Shown here: one piece after another, positions 32,801 through 44,620 of the stretch
Layout of the letters: each line of letters opens with the position of its first letter
How positions within the stretch are numbered: the stretch's first letter is position 1
Origin: Primula veris
Taxonomy: Eukaryota; Streptophyta; Magnoliopsida; Ericales; Primulaceae
Direction of reading: 5' to 3'
Assembly: GCA_963682055.1 (NCBI GenBank)
Contig: OY821741.1
Coordinates: 17,351,211 to 17,415,210, forward strand
DNA length: 64,000 bases
Notes under the pieces: generated by a model
The model's database searches: none
Seen by the model: the letters and a program-made list of their open reading frames with translations, nothing else
Told to the model about the DNA's origin: nothing
Position numbers and translations under genes: made by a program

Positions 32801-35800
32801 AAAGTGAATAACGCTGGCGCAAAGAAATTTGTCGTCACGGACTTTCACGAGTACATGATGACTGATGGGAAGAGTGTTATCGAGCAGGTTGAGGAACTCC
32901 AACTCATATACCATAGGCTTGAGGTTGAAGGGCTAGTTATCAACGAACCTTTCCAAGTGGCATTAATGATTGAGAAACTGCCACCTTCTTGGAAAGAGTT
33001 TCAAAACTACCTGAAACACAAGCGAAAGGCTATGACCTTGGAGGGACTCATTGAGAGGCTCAATGTTGAGCAAAGCAACCGCCGATCCGGAAGGAAAGGC
33101 GGTGGCGGAGCAGGCAACGCGGTTGCCAAGGCCCATGTGGTTGAGGACGCTGTGTCTAAGCGGAAACGCTTTGACAGCGGAGTCGGTGCCTCTCTCAAGA
33201 AGAAATTCATGGGAGACTGCTTTGTGTGCAACAAACCGGGCCATCGTGCCGCGGATTGTAAGATGCGCACCGACAAGCCCAAACCCCCCCCAAAGAGGAA
33301 GTTCCAAGGGAAAGGGAGGAAGAGGGCACCTGCTCAAGCTAATGTGGCTGAGGGAGGAGATGATGCTGGACAGGACTATATGCACCTGAGTGCTGTGGTC
33401 TCGGAAGTGAACCTGGTGGGGAGCAACCCAAAGGAATGGTGGCTGGACACAGGCGCCACTAGTCACATCTGTGCCAGCAAATGGATGTTCAAGACCTATA
33501 CGGCCGTGGACAATGAGAGCTGCTTCATGGGGAACTCGGCTACTTCCAGGGTGGAAGGAAAAGGAACCGTGCTGCTGAATATGACATCGGGAAAGGAGCT
33601 CACACTGAATGGCGTGCTCCATGTGCCAGAAATTCGCAAGAATCTGGTTTCCGGGTCCGTGATGGTGAACAAAGGATTTAAACTTGTATTTGAATCTGTA
33701 AAAATTGTAATCACTTTAAACGGAATGTATGTAGGCCGTGGCTATATGACCAACGGCATGTTTAAATTAAATGTTGGTACTCCGGCTCCTAAAGCCGAGT
33801 TAGCTATTGAGGGTACTAAGGCTGAGGCCAGTACCAAGAATAATGTAATCGTGAATGTTGCCCAAGTGGCCAATAAAACTTCGTTTGCTTATTCTTGCGA
33901 TTCATTTAATTTATGGCATGGTAGATTAGGTCATGTGAATGCTAATTCTATGAAGAAATTAATATCACTGAATCTACTACCTAATTTTGTATTTGATAAA
34001 CAACATAAATGTGAGGTTTGTGTTGAAGCAAAATTAACCAAGTCTTCGTATCAACATATTGAACGAAGTACTGAACCTCTCGGTCTAATACACACGGATG
34101 TATGCGACTTAAAGTTTATACAAACGCGAGGAGGGAAAAAGTATTTCATCACGTTTATAGATGATTGTACTAGATACTGCTATGTCTACTTAATGAGAAG
34201 TAAAGACGAAGCGGTAGAGAAATTCGCTCTTTATAAGACCGAAGTAGAGAATCAACTCAATAAAAAGATTAAAATATTGAGGAGTGATAGAGGCGGTGAA
34301 TACGAAGCACCGTTTGCGCAGATATGCGCAGAAAATGGCATTATACATCAAACGACAGCCCCATACTCTCCGGAGCAGAATGGGGTTGCCGAGCGTAAGA
34401 ATAGGACGCTCAAGGAAATGATGAATGCTATGTTAATAAGTTCTGGGTTACCCCAGAACATGTGGGGGGAAGCGCTGCTTTCCGCCAACTATGTATTGAA
34501 CAAGCTACCACATAAGAAACGTGATAAACCACCTTATGAACTATGGAAAGGCCATAGGCCGAGCTATAAATTCTTAAGGGTTTGGGGTTGTCTCGCGAAG
34601 GTCCTTGTCTCGCTTCCTAAAAGAACGAGAATAGGGCCAAAGACGGTAGACTGTGTGTTCATAGGATATGCACAAAACAGTAGTGCTTATCGTTTTCTCG
34701 TGCACAAGTCGGATAATCCCGATGTGCATGCAGATACTATCATCGAAGCTCGAGAAGCTTCTTTCTTCGAGGAGATCTTTCCCCGCAAGTCTTCCGTAAC
34801 TGTAGAGACTGAGGAGTCAAACAGTGAGGAAAATGTGGGGGCAAGTGAACCGTTGGAGGAAGAAGAAGAAGAGCCTCGGCGTAGTAAAAGGGCTAGAAAG
34901 GAAACGACTTTCGGTCCAGATTTTGTAACCTTCATGATAGAAGGCGAACCGGCGACATTCAAACAAGCAATGTCATCCCCGGAAGCCCAATATTGGGAGG
35001 AAGCGATCAACAATGAGGTTGAATCGATATTACAAAATCACACTTGGGAACTAGTGGATCTACCACCCGGGTGTAAGCCACTAGGACACAAGTGGATCTT
35101 CAAGAGGAAGAGAAAGCTCGATGGAACAATCGAGAAATACAAGGCTAGGCTTGTAGTGAAAGGTTTTAGACAAACCGAAGGTGTCGACTATTTCGACACC
35201 TATGCTCCGGTCTCCAGGAAGACGTCAATCCGGATAGTCATTGCTCTCGCAGCACTGTTCGATCTGGAAATACATCAAATGGATGTAAAAACGGCGTTCT
35301 TGAATGGTGAGTTGGAAGAGGAAATTTACATGGAACAACCGGAAGGGTTTGTGGTTCCAGGTAAAGCTCACAAGGTGTGTAAACTTGTGAAGTCCTTGTA
35401 TGGACTTAAACAAGCACCTAAACAATGGCACGAAAAATTTGATAGAGTGATGCTATCAAACGGTTTTCGGATAAACGAATGTGACAAATGCGTCTACGTA
35501 AAAGGAAATGAAAAGGACTACGTGGTAGTCTGCCTCTACGTAGATGACATGATTATAATAGGGAGTATTGATAACATCAACTCCACTAAGAAAATGTTGT
35601 CACAAAAATTCGAGATGAAAGACTTGGGTGTCGCTGATGTTATACTTGGTATGAAAATTACCAAGACATCAGACGGATATGCGCTATCTCAAACTCACTA
35701 TGTCAGGCAGATGCTTGACAAATTTGATAAAGATAGTAGAGCTACATCCAGAACTCCGATAGAGATCTCAACCACCCTGAAAAAGAACTTTGGGGAGAGT

Positions 35801-38800
35801 GTGAGACAATTGGAGTATTCTCGAATAATAGGCAGTCTGATGTACGTCATGAACTGTACTAGACCAGACATAGCCAACTCAGTGAGTAGACTGAGTAGGT
35901 ACACCAGTAATCCCAATGAGGAACACTGGAAGGCCATCATGAGACTTCTCAGATACATGAGATACACAGCAGACCGAGGGTTGCATTATACCAGATATCC
36001 AGCTGTACTGGAAGGGTATTCTGATGCAAACTGGATCTCGGATTCCAACAGTACACGATCCACTAGCGGATATGTGTTCGTGATGGGAGGAGCAGCTGTC
36101 TCATGGAGATCATCCAAGCAGACGTGCATAGCTAGATCAACTATGGAATCTGAGTTCATAGCGTTGGATCTAGCAACAGAAGAGGCTGATTGGCTGAGAA
36201 GCTTTCTGGAAGGAATTCCAATGTGGCCGAAACCTGTCCCAGCAATAAGCATGCACTGCGATAGTCAGTCGGCTATTGGACGGGCGCAGGATCATATGTA
36301 TAATGGAAAGTCCCGACATATTCGTCGGAGACATAAATCCGTAAGAGAATTGTTAGCTAACGGTGTGGTGTCCTTAGATTTTGTGAGATCTAAAGACAAT
36401 ATAGCGGATCCATTTACAAAAGGCTTGACTCAGGTAGGAGTTGAAGTTTCATCGAGGGGAATGGGGTTGAAGCCCATTAAACTGGAGACCTCCTCAGAGG
36501 CAACCCAACCCGAACTGGATTCTCCAGCGTCGGGTTCAACGGGAAAACCGAACTGTGGGGGTGACCGAACAAAGCACTCGGGAACTTAAGTTCCCAGCCC
36601 ATTTCTAGGATGAAAGAGTGATAGACCTAGACCATCTTAAGGGTGAGCATGAGGCTCTTAATGAAAACAAGTATCTCGAAGGTCGAGAGGGGTGAGTCAG
36701 GACACCCTTGACTTGAAATCACCTATGACGAGTGTGTATGGCCGATACTATGTGATGAGCCATGGGCTAAATCACTAGAGCACTCGGTTGAACTTTGCCA
36801 AGGCAGTCCACGGCCAAATATGGACAACAACCAAAGGGCTTAGTAAGTGGTGTAGAGGGGACACTGTGTGCGTATTACCCTGGTATGCACAAACGCTAAA
36901 GGGTTCAAGGCTTAAAGGCTACCCAATAGTAGCATATCAGATTTTACGTCACTACGGCAGGTTCAAGGCGCGCGCTACCTGTCCTTATGCAGTGAACTCT
37001 TGCGGTTTTCTCTCGTATGCATTTAGGAGCATTTTATTTTCAGCCAATTGCATTCATGTGGGGGATTGTTGGAAAAACATGTGAAAACATGGGTGTTTCC
37101 GAATGGTCACTGGACCAACTTCGAGTCATTATTTTGTGTAACAGCGCTGAGTTGTTTATACCGTACTCAACGTGGTTGAGTAGCCCGTGTGACGAGCTTC
37201 GTAACGGTATATCACATGACCTATTCGGAGAATGGGTGTGAATACAAAGTGGCTTCAAAGTTGGTACCTCGGAAGCTCAAATCTGGAAAAAAATCTGGAA
37301 AAACCGAAATGGTTAATGAGAAAACCATTTTGATTAATCCCATATTGGAAGATTAAGAGTTAATCTTACAATATATATATCTTACCAACCCATGTAGTTA
37401 TTAAACTAACATGTCCACATACACCTAAGAGTATTAGTGTGTACCACACACGCGCGCTCGCTCGTGTCTCGTGTCTCGGGTCTCGGGTCTCGGGCTCGGG
37501 CACGGGCACGGGCACGGGCACGGGCACGGGCACGGGCACGGGCGTGGGCGTGGGCGTGGGCTTGGGCTTGGGCTTGGGCTTGGGATTTGGGATTTGGGAT
37601 TTGGGATTTGGGATTTGGGATTTGGGATTTGGGATTTGGGATTTGGGGAATGTCTCGGGTCTCGGGTCTTGGGTCTTGGGTCTTGGGTCCAAACCCGAAT
37701 AGGGAGTTTTGTATAAAATACAAAAGGAGTCCCTAGAGTTTCCAGCAAGAGAAAACGTCAGCAATGAATGAGAGTAAATGCTGCGGTTTCAGAATTGATT
37801 GAGCGGATTCTGGGGGTGTAACTCCCAGAATTAAAGACCAACATTTATGGTTGCGGTTTCAGTAGAGCCTATAAAAGGCAGCCATCCCCCTCTCATTTCA
37901 GTACACCATCATACACACAACTCACAGCATAAGCATACACTTAGTGAGAGAGAACCGCACCACCAACAGCTCGACCTGTGGTTCGGTGCCGGTTTCCATA
38001 CGAGCCACTCTGAGATAGAAGTTGTACCTTGGGAACAAAGTCCCGAAACCAGAAACCTTTAAAGGTGGTTCGGGAAATATTGTTTAAGGGAAACTGCTCA
38101 GCAGTTGCCTCTTCTTTTAATTTCTGTTATTTACTTTTCAGTCCTTTATTATTCTGTCCATTTAATTTCAGTACTGTTTTCCTTTTGTGTTTTTCTTTCC
38201 AGTACCTTTAGTTTCTGTAATTTACATTTCAGTCTTTCCTATTCTGTAATTTACTTTCCTGTAATTTAATTTCCAGTATTTACATAACAGTCCGGGCAGT
38301 TTATTTAATAACAGTCCGGGCAGTTTTTTTTATTTTTGTTAAAACCAGTCCAGTTTGTTTATTTACAAAAACAGTCCGGCAGTTTTTTATTTGTTAAAAC
38401 CAGTCCGGCAGTTTGTTTAAAACCAGTCCGGCAGTTTTTTATTTGTTAAAACAGTCCGGCAGTTTGTTTAAAACAGTCCGGCAGTTTCTTATTTGTTAAA
38501 ACAGTCCGGCAGTTTGTTTTATTTACAAAACAGTCCGGCAGTTTGTTTTATTTCCAAAACAGTCCGGCAGTTTGGTTATTTGCGAAACCAGTCCAGCAGT
38601 TTATTTTAATTCTGTACGAGTCAGGAATTGTAATTCATATTCCAATTGTGAGAAATAAATTGTTATTTCCATTGCGTTCCTGTCTTCTTTATTTATTGTC
38701 CTTTACTTTATCGCATTCGAAGTAGTACCAAAACAAACAGTTTATCCATACGAATGCAAATTTGAAATGATTCTAACTTTAAAAAAAAATTTCCTTATTT

Positions 38801-40636
38801 CTTCATTTATGTAAGATGTAACAATGGATGATTCTATATTTCTCCTAAAATTAAAGAATCTACGCTGATTAAAAACAATAAAGATAATGGCATACCTGTG
38901 AGAAGCTAATGGTTTGAGCAATTTGCTCATCGTTGTACTTTGAAACAGGTTCCCATGCACTTCCGAGTGCTATTCGTTTACTTGTTTGCACAAAAGCCGG
39001 GCATAAAAGATTATAACAACCTGACGTGTAGTTATTGTTCTGAAAAGAATCATGAGAGTGGTTGCTATGTTTGAGAGAAAAAATAAATAGATGTATGTAG
39101 TTTTTTTGTTATTAGTCTCACAATAAAAAAAAAGTTTGGTTGGCGATCTAGGTACCTTAACATTTAAGTGGTAATTTCTGAAGGGTATCGAACAAAGATA
39201 CTTCTTTTGCACATTTTAATAAATGAGTTATTCAGAAGTTAAACTTACCGTATAGAATATGAACAATCTTGACAGTGCATCGTGAAAAAGATCAGGATAT
39301 ACCTAGAAACCAAAACATGCAAATTATTGTTGTACATAAGGCAATATAGAAAATATTTATGGTAAAAGACGATAACAATAAGTAGATTTGAAACTGTATC
39401 AAACACAAGATAATCATACATATTATTAACTTACCATCCATCCGGCTTCAATGTTGTTTTGTCTCCAATCAGGGCCACCCACAACCCACATTTGAGATAA
39501 GCTAAATTCATCACGTACTTCAACTCGAGGGTTCCACACATTAAAAACTGCCTTTCCACCGTATACCTTTGCTCGATGAAAAACGGTGGCATACTAATAG
39601 TAAATATTGAAAAAAAATAGAATTAATAATCCCATGAAAACGGTTTACAAAAGATCACTTTAAGTCATCGAACTTATAAAATTTCACTTATTGGTTAATT
39701 TGATGGTTGGGTTTTTGCAGATTTTGAAAGTAATCATTTTTTGTATAAAGAATTGACTCATAACTGCTATAACTTAGTTTAATCCATCGAAAGAATAGTA
39801 TTGTATGCAGTCAAATAAGTATTTGGCTTAAGTTTTGATTATATACATACCTCACGAATATTCTGTCCATCGTTAGCTTTTCGATGAATAGTGCCATTAT
39901 TCCAAGTTCTTCTTATTGGAATTGTTCCTTCCGGACATTCTCCATATTTGCTCCATGTTTGGATTGATTTTGGTTGAGAATATCTTGTATTGTTGGATGC
40001 AGTAGCGAATGAGCTAGGCGCCGTCTTGTCCAATAGAAAAGAACATTGGAATTAATTTTGGAATATATTCATAAGAAAATAGCATTAAGCTAATTTTCAT
40101 ACCATGGTCGTTGCAGATCTGATGTTAGTGTAACTACTTTGATAAGATTAATTTGAGTTTAAGAAAGCATAGAAAAAGACAAAGTTACGTAGTATCTGGT
40201 GAATAATGTTTTGTAGATCTTTCGTACTTGTCCAATAACTATCTTTTGGGTAAATACTTTGTTCTACTTTATTCAATAAATATTATAAATTACTAAATTT
40301 ATGTCGTTTTACGACTACAAACCTTAAGCTCTTTGATTAGTGGATTATCAAATGCAGGCTGCTTGTAAATATCTACGCAATCAATCACATCTCCGTCCTC
40401 TAGAACCTTGTAACGGTAAAATCAAATTAAATTCCGGGCTGGAAATATATGTACACTTGTATATATGAGAAATGGACGAAAGTGACCTTTATAGTCTTGA
40501 GAGTTCCTTTCGGTTTAGGTCCAAATTTAGTTTCATCTGCTAAGCCTTCAACACAACTCCGACTTAGTGTGCCTATGACAGCTACAAACATTAGTACCCA
40601 CCATGCGATTATGGTTTTGTAATACTTCGAAGCCAT
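29802..40636 (-). CDS. neprosin-domain (DUF239) secreted protein, 7 exons, retrotransposon in the last intron
   Basis: Exons in transcript order: 40487-40636, 40323-40406, 39851-40024, 39435-39593, 39249-39302, 38896-39039, 29802-30185. All are phase 0 with GT/AG borders and together encode 382 residues without interruption. Residues 1-30 form a hydrophobic signal peptide ([16 protein letters not shown]). [19 protein letters not shown] is the neprosin activation-peptide signature. The neprosin domain follows ([67 protein letters not shown]) and ends in PGLSSHCP. Neprosin of Nepenthes is a proline-cleaving glutamic peptidase; activity of this homologue is not shown. An 8.46-kb Copia element lies antisense in intron 6, stretching that intron to 8.7 kb. 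A 5' extension by nine codons to 40663 is possible. Confidence 0.92.
30680..30833 (+). repeat. G-triplet array, 23 GGG runs (G-quadruplex type)
   Basis: Units in order: TCTCGGG, CACGGG x4, CGTGGG x1, CTTGGG x6, ATTTGGG x4, a short TCTCGGG block, TCTTGGG x4. Loops are 3-4 bases between GGG runs. The array lies about 180-335 bases upstream of the TATA box. Frames through it encode only repetitive Gly-Leu or Pro-Lys strings. Confidence 0.95.
31015..31023 (+). promoter_or_regulatory. TATA box of the Copia LTR promoter
   Basis: TATAAAAGG within GAGCCTATAAAAGGCAGCC; the identical motif lies at 37870-37878 in the 3' LTR. It is preceded by the G-triplet array and followed by the repeat-rich leader. 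Confidence 0.75.
31432..31725 (+). repeat. CAGTCCGGCAGTTT tandem array in the LTR
   Basis: Eleven copies of ACAGTCCGGCAGTTT or close variants are spaced about 20-32 bases apart by T/A-rich spacers (GTTTATTTACAAAA type). The 3' LTR has one extra unit at its left end. Confidence 0.9.
31861..32209 (+). other. untranslated leader between 5' LTR and gag-pol
   Basis: 349 bases with no TGGTATCAGAGC-type PBS. The first TGG is about 20 bases from the LTR end, in TTTTTTGGTTTTT. The polyprotein ATG at 32210 follows TTATATTGTCATTTCAG, which also resembles a splice acceptor, so a leader intron is possible. Confidence 0.6.
32210..36589 (+). CDS. Copia gag-pol polyprotein (1,459 aa), uninterrupted
   Basis: The ATG at 32210 ([12 protein letters not shown]) is preferred; upstream in-frame codons lack an ATG. 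Residues about 30-95 are Ala/Lys/Glu-rich, an unusual extension before gag. Zinc knuckle [14 protein letters not shown] lies at about residues 337-350; protease DTGATSH at about 413; the GAG-pre-integrase LWHGRLGH at about 570; integrase HTDVCD from about 628, [10 protein letters not shown] at about 692 and [12 protein letters not shown] after it; reverse transcriptase KARLVVKGF to YVDDM at about 1110; RNase [12 protein letters not shown] at about 1270 and ESEFIAL after it. All catalytic blocks are present with no stop or frameshift. The protein makes the virus-like particle, processes itself, copies the RNA and integrates the cDNA. Confidence 0.97.
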   Translation: MTNEDQIPTVSSENVQGALVIGSSHNNASAASGGAQAQAEAEAAAAKAAADAAAAEADAMAAAAAAAQAAAKAAAKAALVAAARAKGKAPATPAMPMLPTSQLERPEKFRGNNFKRWQQKMLFYLTALNLTRFLKESAPVLSEDDEDVQTVSAVEAWKHGDYLCRNYILCALDDTLFSVFEPKASAKELWESLELKYKVNNAGAKKFVVTDFHEYMMTDGKSVIEQVEELQLIYHRLEVEGLVINEPFQVALMIEKLPPSWKEFQNYLKHKRKAMTLEGLIERLNVEQSNRRSGRKGGGGAGNAVAKAHVVEDAVSKRKRFDSGVGASLKKKFMGDCFVCNKPGHRAADCKMRTDKPKPPPKRKFQGKGRKRAPAQANVAEGGDDAGQDYMHLSAVVSEVNLVGSNPKEWWLDTGATSHICASKWMFKTYTAVDNESCFMGNSATSRVEGKGTVLLNMTSGKELTLNGVLHVPEIRKNLVSGSVMVNKGFKLVFESVKIVITLNGMYVGRGYMTNGMFKLNVGTPAPKAELAIEGTKAEASTKNNVIVNVAQVANKTSFAYSCDSFNLWHGRLGHVNANSMKKLISLNLLPNFVFDKQHKCEVCVEAKLTKSSYQHIERSTEPLGLIHTDVCDLKFIQTRGGKKYFITFIDDCTRYCYVYLMRSKDEAVEKFALYKTEVENQLNKKIKILRSDRGGEYEAPFAQICAENGIIHQTTAPYSPEQNGVAERKNRTLKEMMNAMLISSGLPQNMWGEALLSANYVLNKLPHKKRDKPPYELWKGHRPSYKFLRVWGCLAKVLVSLPKRTRIGPKTVDCVFIGYAQNSSAYRFLVHKSDNPDVHADTIIEAREASFFEEIFPRKSSVTVETEESNSEENVGASEPLEEEEEEPRRSKRARKETTFGPDFVTFMIEGEPATFKQAMSSPEAQYWEEAINNEVESILQNHTWELVDLPPGCKPLGHKWIFKRKRKLDGTIEKYKARLVVKGFRQTEGVDYFDTYAPVSRKTSIRIVIALAALFDLEIHQMDVKTAFLNGELEEEIYMEQPEGFVVPGKAHKVCKLVKSLYGLKQAPKQWHEKFDRVMLSNGFRINECDKCVYVKGNEKDYVVVCLYVDDMIIIGSIDNINSTKKMLSQKFEMKDLGVADVILGMKITKTSDGYALSQTHYVRQMLDKFDKDSRATSRTPIEISTTLKKNFGESVRQLEYSRIIGSLMYVMNCTRPDIANSVSRLSRYTSNPNEEHWKAIMRLLRYMRYTADRGLHYTRYPAVLEGYSDANWISDSNSTRSTSGYVFVMGGAAVSWRSSKQTCIARSTMESEFIALDLATEEADWLRSFLEGIPMWPKPVPAISMHCDSQSAIGRAQDHMYNGKSRHIRRRHKSVRELLANGVVSLDFVRSKDNIADPFTKGLTQVGVEVSSRGMGLKPIKLETSSEATQPELDSPASGSTGKPNCGGDRTKHSGT
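36590..37066 (+). other. untranslated region and polypurine tract upstream of the 3' LTR
   Basis: Noncoding element sequence ending in CATTCATGTGGGGGAT directly before TGTTGG, where plus-strand DNA synthesis would be primed. Confidence 0.8.
37067..38739 (+). repeat. 3' LTR of the young Copia element
   Basis: 1,673 bp, 90 longer than the 5' LTR. The G-triplet array (37478-37688) has 32 GGG runs: TCTCGGG-type x4, CACGGG x7, CGTGGG x3, CTTGGG x4, ATTTGGG x9, TCTCGGG x2, TCTTGGG x3. The CAGTCCGG array has 12 units. The rest is almost identical to the 5' copy. Confidence 0.95.
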
Positions 40637-40992
40637 ACGTTTTGACAATGTTCTTCTTTTCACCTCCCTTAGAATTTACTATTGTTTTGCTTATCGGAAT
40701 CTCATATATGACCACAATTTAAATACACATAGAGAAGTGTAAGATCCATTTTGCTAATGCAAATGGGAAATAAATGCACATTTGATTTATGAAATCATTC
40801 ATATTACTAAGTCAAATATATCAATAAAGGCAATGGATTGTGATACATCATTATATATCAAAATTAGTCACAATTAAGTAGTGTGAGGCATATCTACCGC
40901 CGATACATTTATTTTTCAGTAAATCTCTAAATTTATTAGCAAAAGATTTTCTAACATAACTACAACTACATATCATGGGACAAGGAGTGCAT
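40637..40992 (-). promoter_or_regulatory. upstream region of the neprosin gene
   Basis: On the minus strand TGTATTTAAAT (about 40718-40728), some 85 bases upstream of the ATG, is a possible TATA-type element. Nothing firmer is visible. Confidence 0.35.
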
Positions 40993-41121
40993 TTGGTATA
41001 GTCTGGAAAACTCTCCATGTGGCACCATTGGATCTTACAGTGTGTGGACCCCACTGTTGATCCTCCACACACTGTAAGATCCAATGGTTTCACAGAGGAG
41101 AGTTTTCCAGACTATACCAAA
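40993..41121. repeat. inverted repeat (hairpin) upstream of the neprosin gene
   Basis: TTGGTATAGTCTGGAAAAC (from 40993) pairs with GTTTTCCAGACTATACCAA (to 41121), and ATTGGATCTTACAGTGTGTGG (about 41027-41047) pairs with its complement at about 41064-41084. This leaves a loop of about 16 bases and a small asymmetric bulge. It resembles a MITE or a young inverted duplication. Confidence 0.85.
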
Positions 41122-41799
41122 CTGGCTCCCCCTCTTGCATATCATGTATATATTGGGATGAGGCGCCCCAAACTCTCCTTAAAAGTGAAGTACTCACACT
41201 TCTAGTCTATGAACCGTTGGATTTTTTTTATAAACATCAAAAGGATGAGATATAACAAGCTATAATTAAAAGAAATGGATGGTTAAATAGTTTATTTTCT
41301 ACAACTAATTTGCTTTTTCTATTTTTATACAGGAGACAAACTAGGATTTGGTAAATTAAAAATTAACTTTACAACACAATAAAAAACCAAATAGAAATAT
41401 AAAACCCTAATCGAGACTACACTAAAATTAAATATTACTTCAAATAAATAAAAACTACCGTTTTTAATATATTTTATGGGATGGAACATTATTCAATCTA
41501 AATATTATCAAATTTCACAAATTCACTGAAGAATATAAAAGCCCAAATAGAAATATAGAGCAATAGTTGATACTAATCTAAACTTAAATATTTCTTTACA
41601 AAAAAAAAAATTACCGTTTTTAATTATATATTTTATGTGATGAAAAATATTATCAAATTTCACAAATTCACTGAAGAATAATAAAAAAAAATAGTTACAT
41701 CATTCGGAATATGTATTTAGAGATTGATCTTTAATACATGATTCAATAAAGAAAGAGTTTTAATCAAGTGTTTTATTCCTTCTATAGTGTATTTTATTA
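41122..41799. other. AT-rich intergenic DNA with an imperfect duplication
   Basis: ATTATCAAATTTCACAAATT followed by CACTGAAGAATA occurs twice (about 41505 and 41649), each copy preceded by ACCGTTTTTAAT and a TATTTTATG segment, indicating an imperfect duplication of roughly 150 bases. No gene. Confidence 0.6.
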
Positions 41800-42033
41800 C
41801 TCCCTCCGTTCCCATTTAATTGTCCATTACGAAACAACGTGCAATTTTGACATGCTTATAACTTGTATCAAAATTGTCGAAATAATTTTTTTAAAATCTA
41901 ATCATAAAATTTAACATTTGAACTATATGATCAACTTTTGAAAATTTTCATTCCGACAATTTTGATACAAGTTTTTGGCCGGTCAAAATTGCACGTAGTT
42001 TCGTAGTGGACAATTAAATAGGAACGAATGGAG
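41800..42033. mobile_element. Stowaway-like MITE
   Basis: The left end, CTCCCTCCGTTCCCATTTAA, is preceded by TA. The right end, GGACAATTAAATAGGAACGA then ATGGAG, is followed by TA (42034-42035). 234 bp, noncoding, with internal inverted segments such as GACAATTTTGATACAAG. Confidence 0.9.
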
Positions 42034-42215
42034 TAATGACATTTGATGCTTATAAATTAAATCTAATGGCCAATAAACTAGGAGTGTAAGCACTCCCCCT
42101 ATGGAGAGGAGTCTGGGCCCGCTTTTGTATATATTAGAAACACATTTGATTTTATAGAAGAAAAATTAATTTGGATCATGATTATAGTCTATGTAATTTT
42201 TAACAACAATGATAT

Positions 42216-42421
42216 TGTTGTATGATATATTAGCTCGGTATAGATATATATAGATATAGAGAGTGAAGTATAGAGAGACAATATGCAAAGTCTTATTCAT
42301 TATGAGTGTCAGATAAAACGACCCATCAGTCTCTTTATATAGGAAATGTGATGAGGTTTATATGGATCAAAGCCTAGCTTAGGACTCAAGGCACAACTAC
42401 AACCATAAATAACCTACAACA
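42216..42421 (-). repeat. 3' LTR of the decayed Copia element
   Basis: 206 bp, starting TGTTGTATGATATATTAG and ending CCTACAACA on the plus strand. It pairs with 53698-53921. Confidence 0.8.
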
Positions 42422-42539
42422 CTCGCGATTGGTTGACTTGAGTTCTTCATCTTGCCTTCATGTAGTGTAATGAGTCAAGCCGAAACATGTGTTCATTTGC
42501 TAATGCCAACACATACAACCCATAAGTTCGGAAAACCCA

Positions 42540-43459
42540 ATGTGGGAAAAAAACCAACACTTACGAGACAAATAGTGTCGTCGAATGATAAAGGCCGAAG
42601 AACTAAGTGATTACGTATAAACTGACTATGAAACAAGTGTCTCGTCAAAAACTTGTCAGAAAAAACCCAGTGTGAAGAAACTTTGGCGAATGACAAAAGA
42701 GTACACTATAGTTAATACAATGACGGGTGAACTAACCATATAAAAAGTGTCTCGTCAAAACCTTGTCAGAGTAAACCCTCTGGGAAAAACCTCTGATCGA
42801 AGAACAAAAGAGTGTACAATGGTTAGAAGTATACAACTGGATACTCCCCCTGATTTCGACAATTCTTAGTGAGAACGGGATTATAAATGTGTCTCACTAA
42901 AATCCTTGTCAATGTAAACCCAGTGGGATAAACCATTGACCTAAGGACACAAAGAATACACAAGCATTCGCCAGGATGCCCCCTCACTTGCACATGACAA
43001 GCTACGAGGATTCATCTAAGCATACGTCGGGATGCTCTTCCTTACTTGCACACAACAGGGTGCAGGAATTTCTAGTCAGAACTAAGCATACGCCTGGATG
43101 CTCCCTTTACTTGAACACGACATGGTGTTAAGCATACGTAAGGATGCTCTTCCTATCACTTGCACACGACAGGGTGCGATAATTCATCTTGAACATAAAA
43201 TGTCTCAAGATAAATCGTATAGTTAGCCTACGATAATTGTGATTGATTATGTCTCATTAAAAGCTAACAAGGTAAACCCAGTGGGACAAACCCTTGGTCT
43301 AAGAGAAAAGGAGTACACTCACAAGTGTTAATAGATACGAGCATTCATCGGGATGCTCTCTTTTACTTGGATATGACTGGATGCAAATATTTCAACTAAG
43401 TAGTCATACAAGATAAATAAGCATTATACTAGATGTGGTCCCAAACTTGCACACAACTG
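42540..43459. repeat. degenerate repeat units downstream of the decayed pol
   Basis: Two interspersed unit types occur. One contains GTCTCGTCAAAA-CTTGTCAG-AAACCC-AGTGGGA (about 42545, 42640, 42750, 42892 and 43250). The other, from about 42960, contains AAGCATACGTCGGGATGCTC followed by ACTTGCACACGACAGGGTGC. The second type resumes at 47726-47900 beyond the nested element. They lie between the RNase H remnant and the LTR. Confidence 0.7.
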
Positions 43460-43663
43460 TGCTGAACCATGAGTTCATTGATTTAGATTATAAATGTATT
43501 AATGATTTTAGTTAGTTTACAAATTCTCTATTCGATTATATAATATCTGACCTTTTCCAAAAATACATAATGTATATTTCAGGATTTAAAATGATAGAGC
43601 ATTTAATAATGAATCTAACGGTTTGAACGGAAGTCAATTCGGAGTACGAACGAGTAAATTAGT

Positions 43664-43850
43664 ATTAACCCACCCATGGGTCTTACAGACCCACCCGTGG
43701 GTCAAGTGGACAGAACAATGAAAAAAAATTCCAAGTACCACCCACCAGTGGGTTACACAGAACTCACCAGTGGGTAAAAGTTCTAGAACCAAGAAAAAAT
43801 TCACCCACCAATGGGTCAGAAAACACCCACCGGTGGGTAATCTGTCAGAA
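43664..43850. repeat. three pairs of palindromic motifs inside the nested element's LTR
   Basis: CACCCATGGGTC/CACCCGTGGGTC, CACCAGTGGGTT/CACCAGTGGGTA and CACCAATGGGTC/CACCGGTGGGTA form three pairs, separated by spacers. The 3' LTR copy (46745-46905) has lost part of the middle pair. Confidence 0.9.
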
Positions 43851-44620
43851 TTAAAAAACAGCACTTTTTCAATTGCCAAAAAAAGCTATTATCCAACATA
43901 CTTTTTACAAAACAAAAAGTAAGGGTCATAAACACTTTTGGACCTTTATACACACATCATTCTCTCCCTAATACAAAACTCTCACACTCTCTTTCAACCT
44001 CCATCAATAGAACAAAGCCAAAACTCCATTAAAGAGTAAAAAAGTCAAAAAGGGAAAAATGAGGAAAAAGGAGATCAAGCTCTAGCAAAATAAAAAACTC
44101 ACCAATTAGCTTATTTAGAAGCAATAAAATAGTTAGTGTGGTTACATTATTGTAAAGAGCAAACTTATCAGCTCAATTATGAGTGAGTGTTTGGGTAGAG
44201 TATTATTAAGCAAGTGTTAGCTTAAAATTTTTAGTTCAAGTCATTCGGGATACTCATAGATGGAGGGGGAGTCGTTTACTCGCCTTTCGTGTACGGTTGA
44301 ACTTGTATCAAGAGTAGACGGGTTTGTTGAACCTTTATATATCGCGGTGTCAATCTCTCTTCCCTTACTCTTTACTTTCCACAACTTATTTATTTATGAT
44401 TATGCGTATGCTTCAATTTATTATTTATCATCGTATATTTATTATCGCAAATAGTTATCGAGCTAGTCGAGTCGATTAGTTGCGTGTAAGTTTTAATTTC
44501 ACAAAAAACGTCTAAAACCTTATTCAACCCCCTCTAAAGTTTAGCCGCACGGGCCAACAATTGGTATCTGAGTCGATGCTCTTGCATATAGGAATCTAAC
44601 GATTTAAAGTTAAGATCTTG

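Larger units (their letters stand above)
30278..38739 (+). mobile_element. intact young Ty1/copia retrotransposon, 8.46 kb, perfect 5-bp TSD
   Basis: LTRs at 30278-31860 and 37067-38739 start TGTTGGAAAAACATG and end AAACAAACA. GTTTA flanks both sides (30273-30277 and 38740-38744). One uninterrupted polyprotein frame lies between them, and a polypurine tract (GTGGGGGAT, 37058-37066) abuts the 3' LTR. Outside the tandem arrays the LTRs differ by only a few bases, for example C/T at 30591 against 37380, so insertion is recent. It sits antisense in intron 6 of the neprosin gene. No TGG-starting primer binding site is seen directly after the 5' LTR. Confidence 0.97.

Noticed and set aside
32201..33622. 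Minus-strand open frames of 121 and 219 codons over the Copia gag
   Set aside because: They are shadows of the intact plus-strand polyprotein.
40102..40117. Possible 16-base extra exon between exons 2 and 3 of the neprosin gene
   Set aside because: It has splice-like borders but would shift exon 3 into an immediate stop; direct joining of exons 2 and 3 keeps the frame.
43634..43879. 81-codon open frame rich in THWW motifs
   Set aside because: It is a translation of the palindromic motif array in the LTR.
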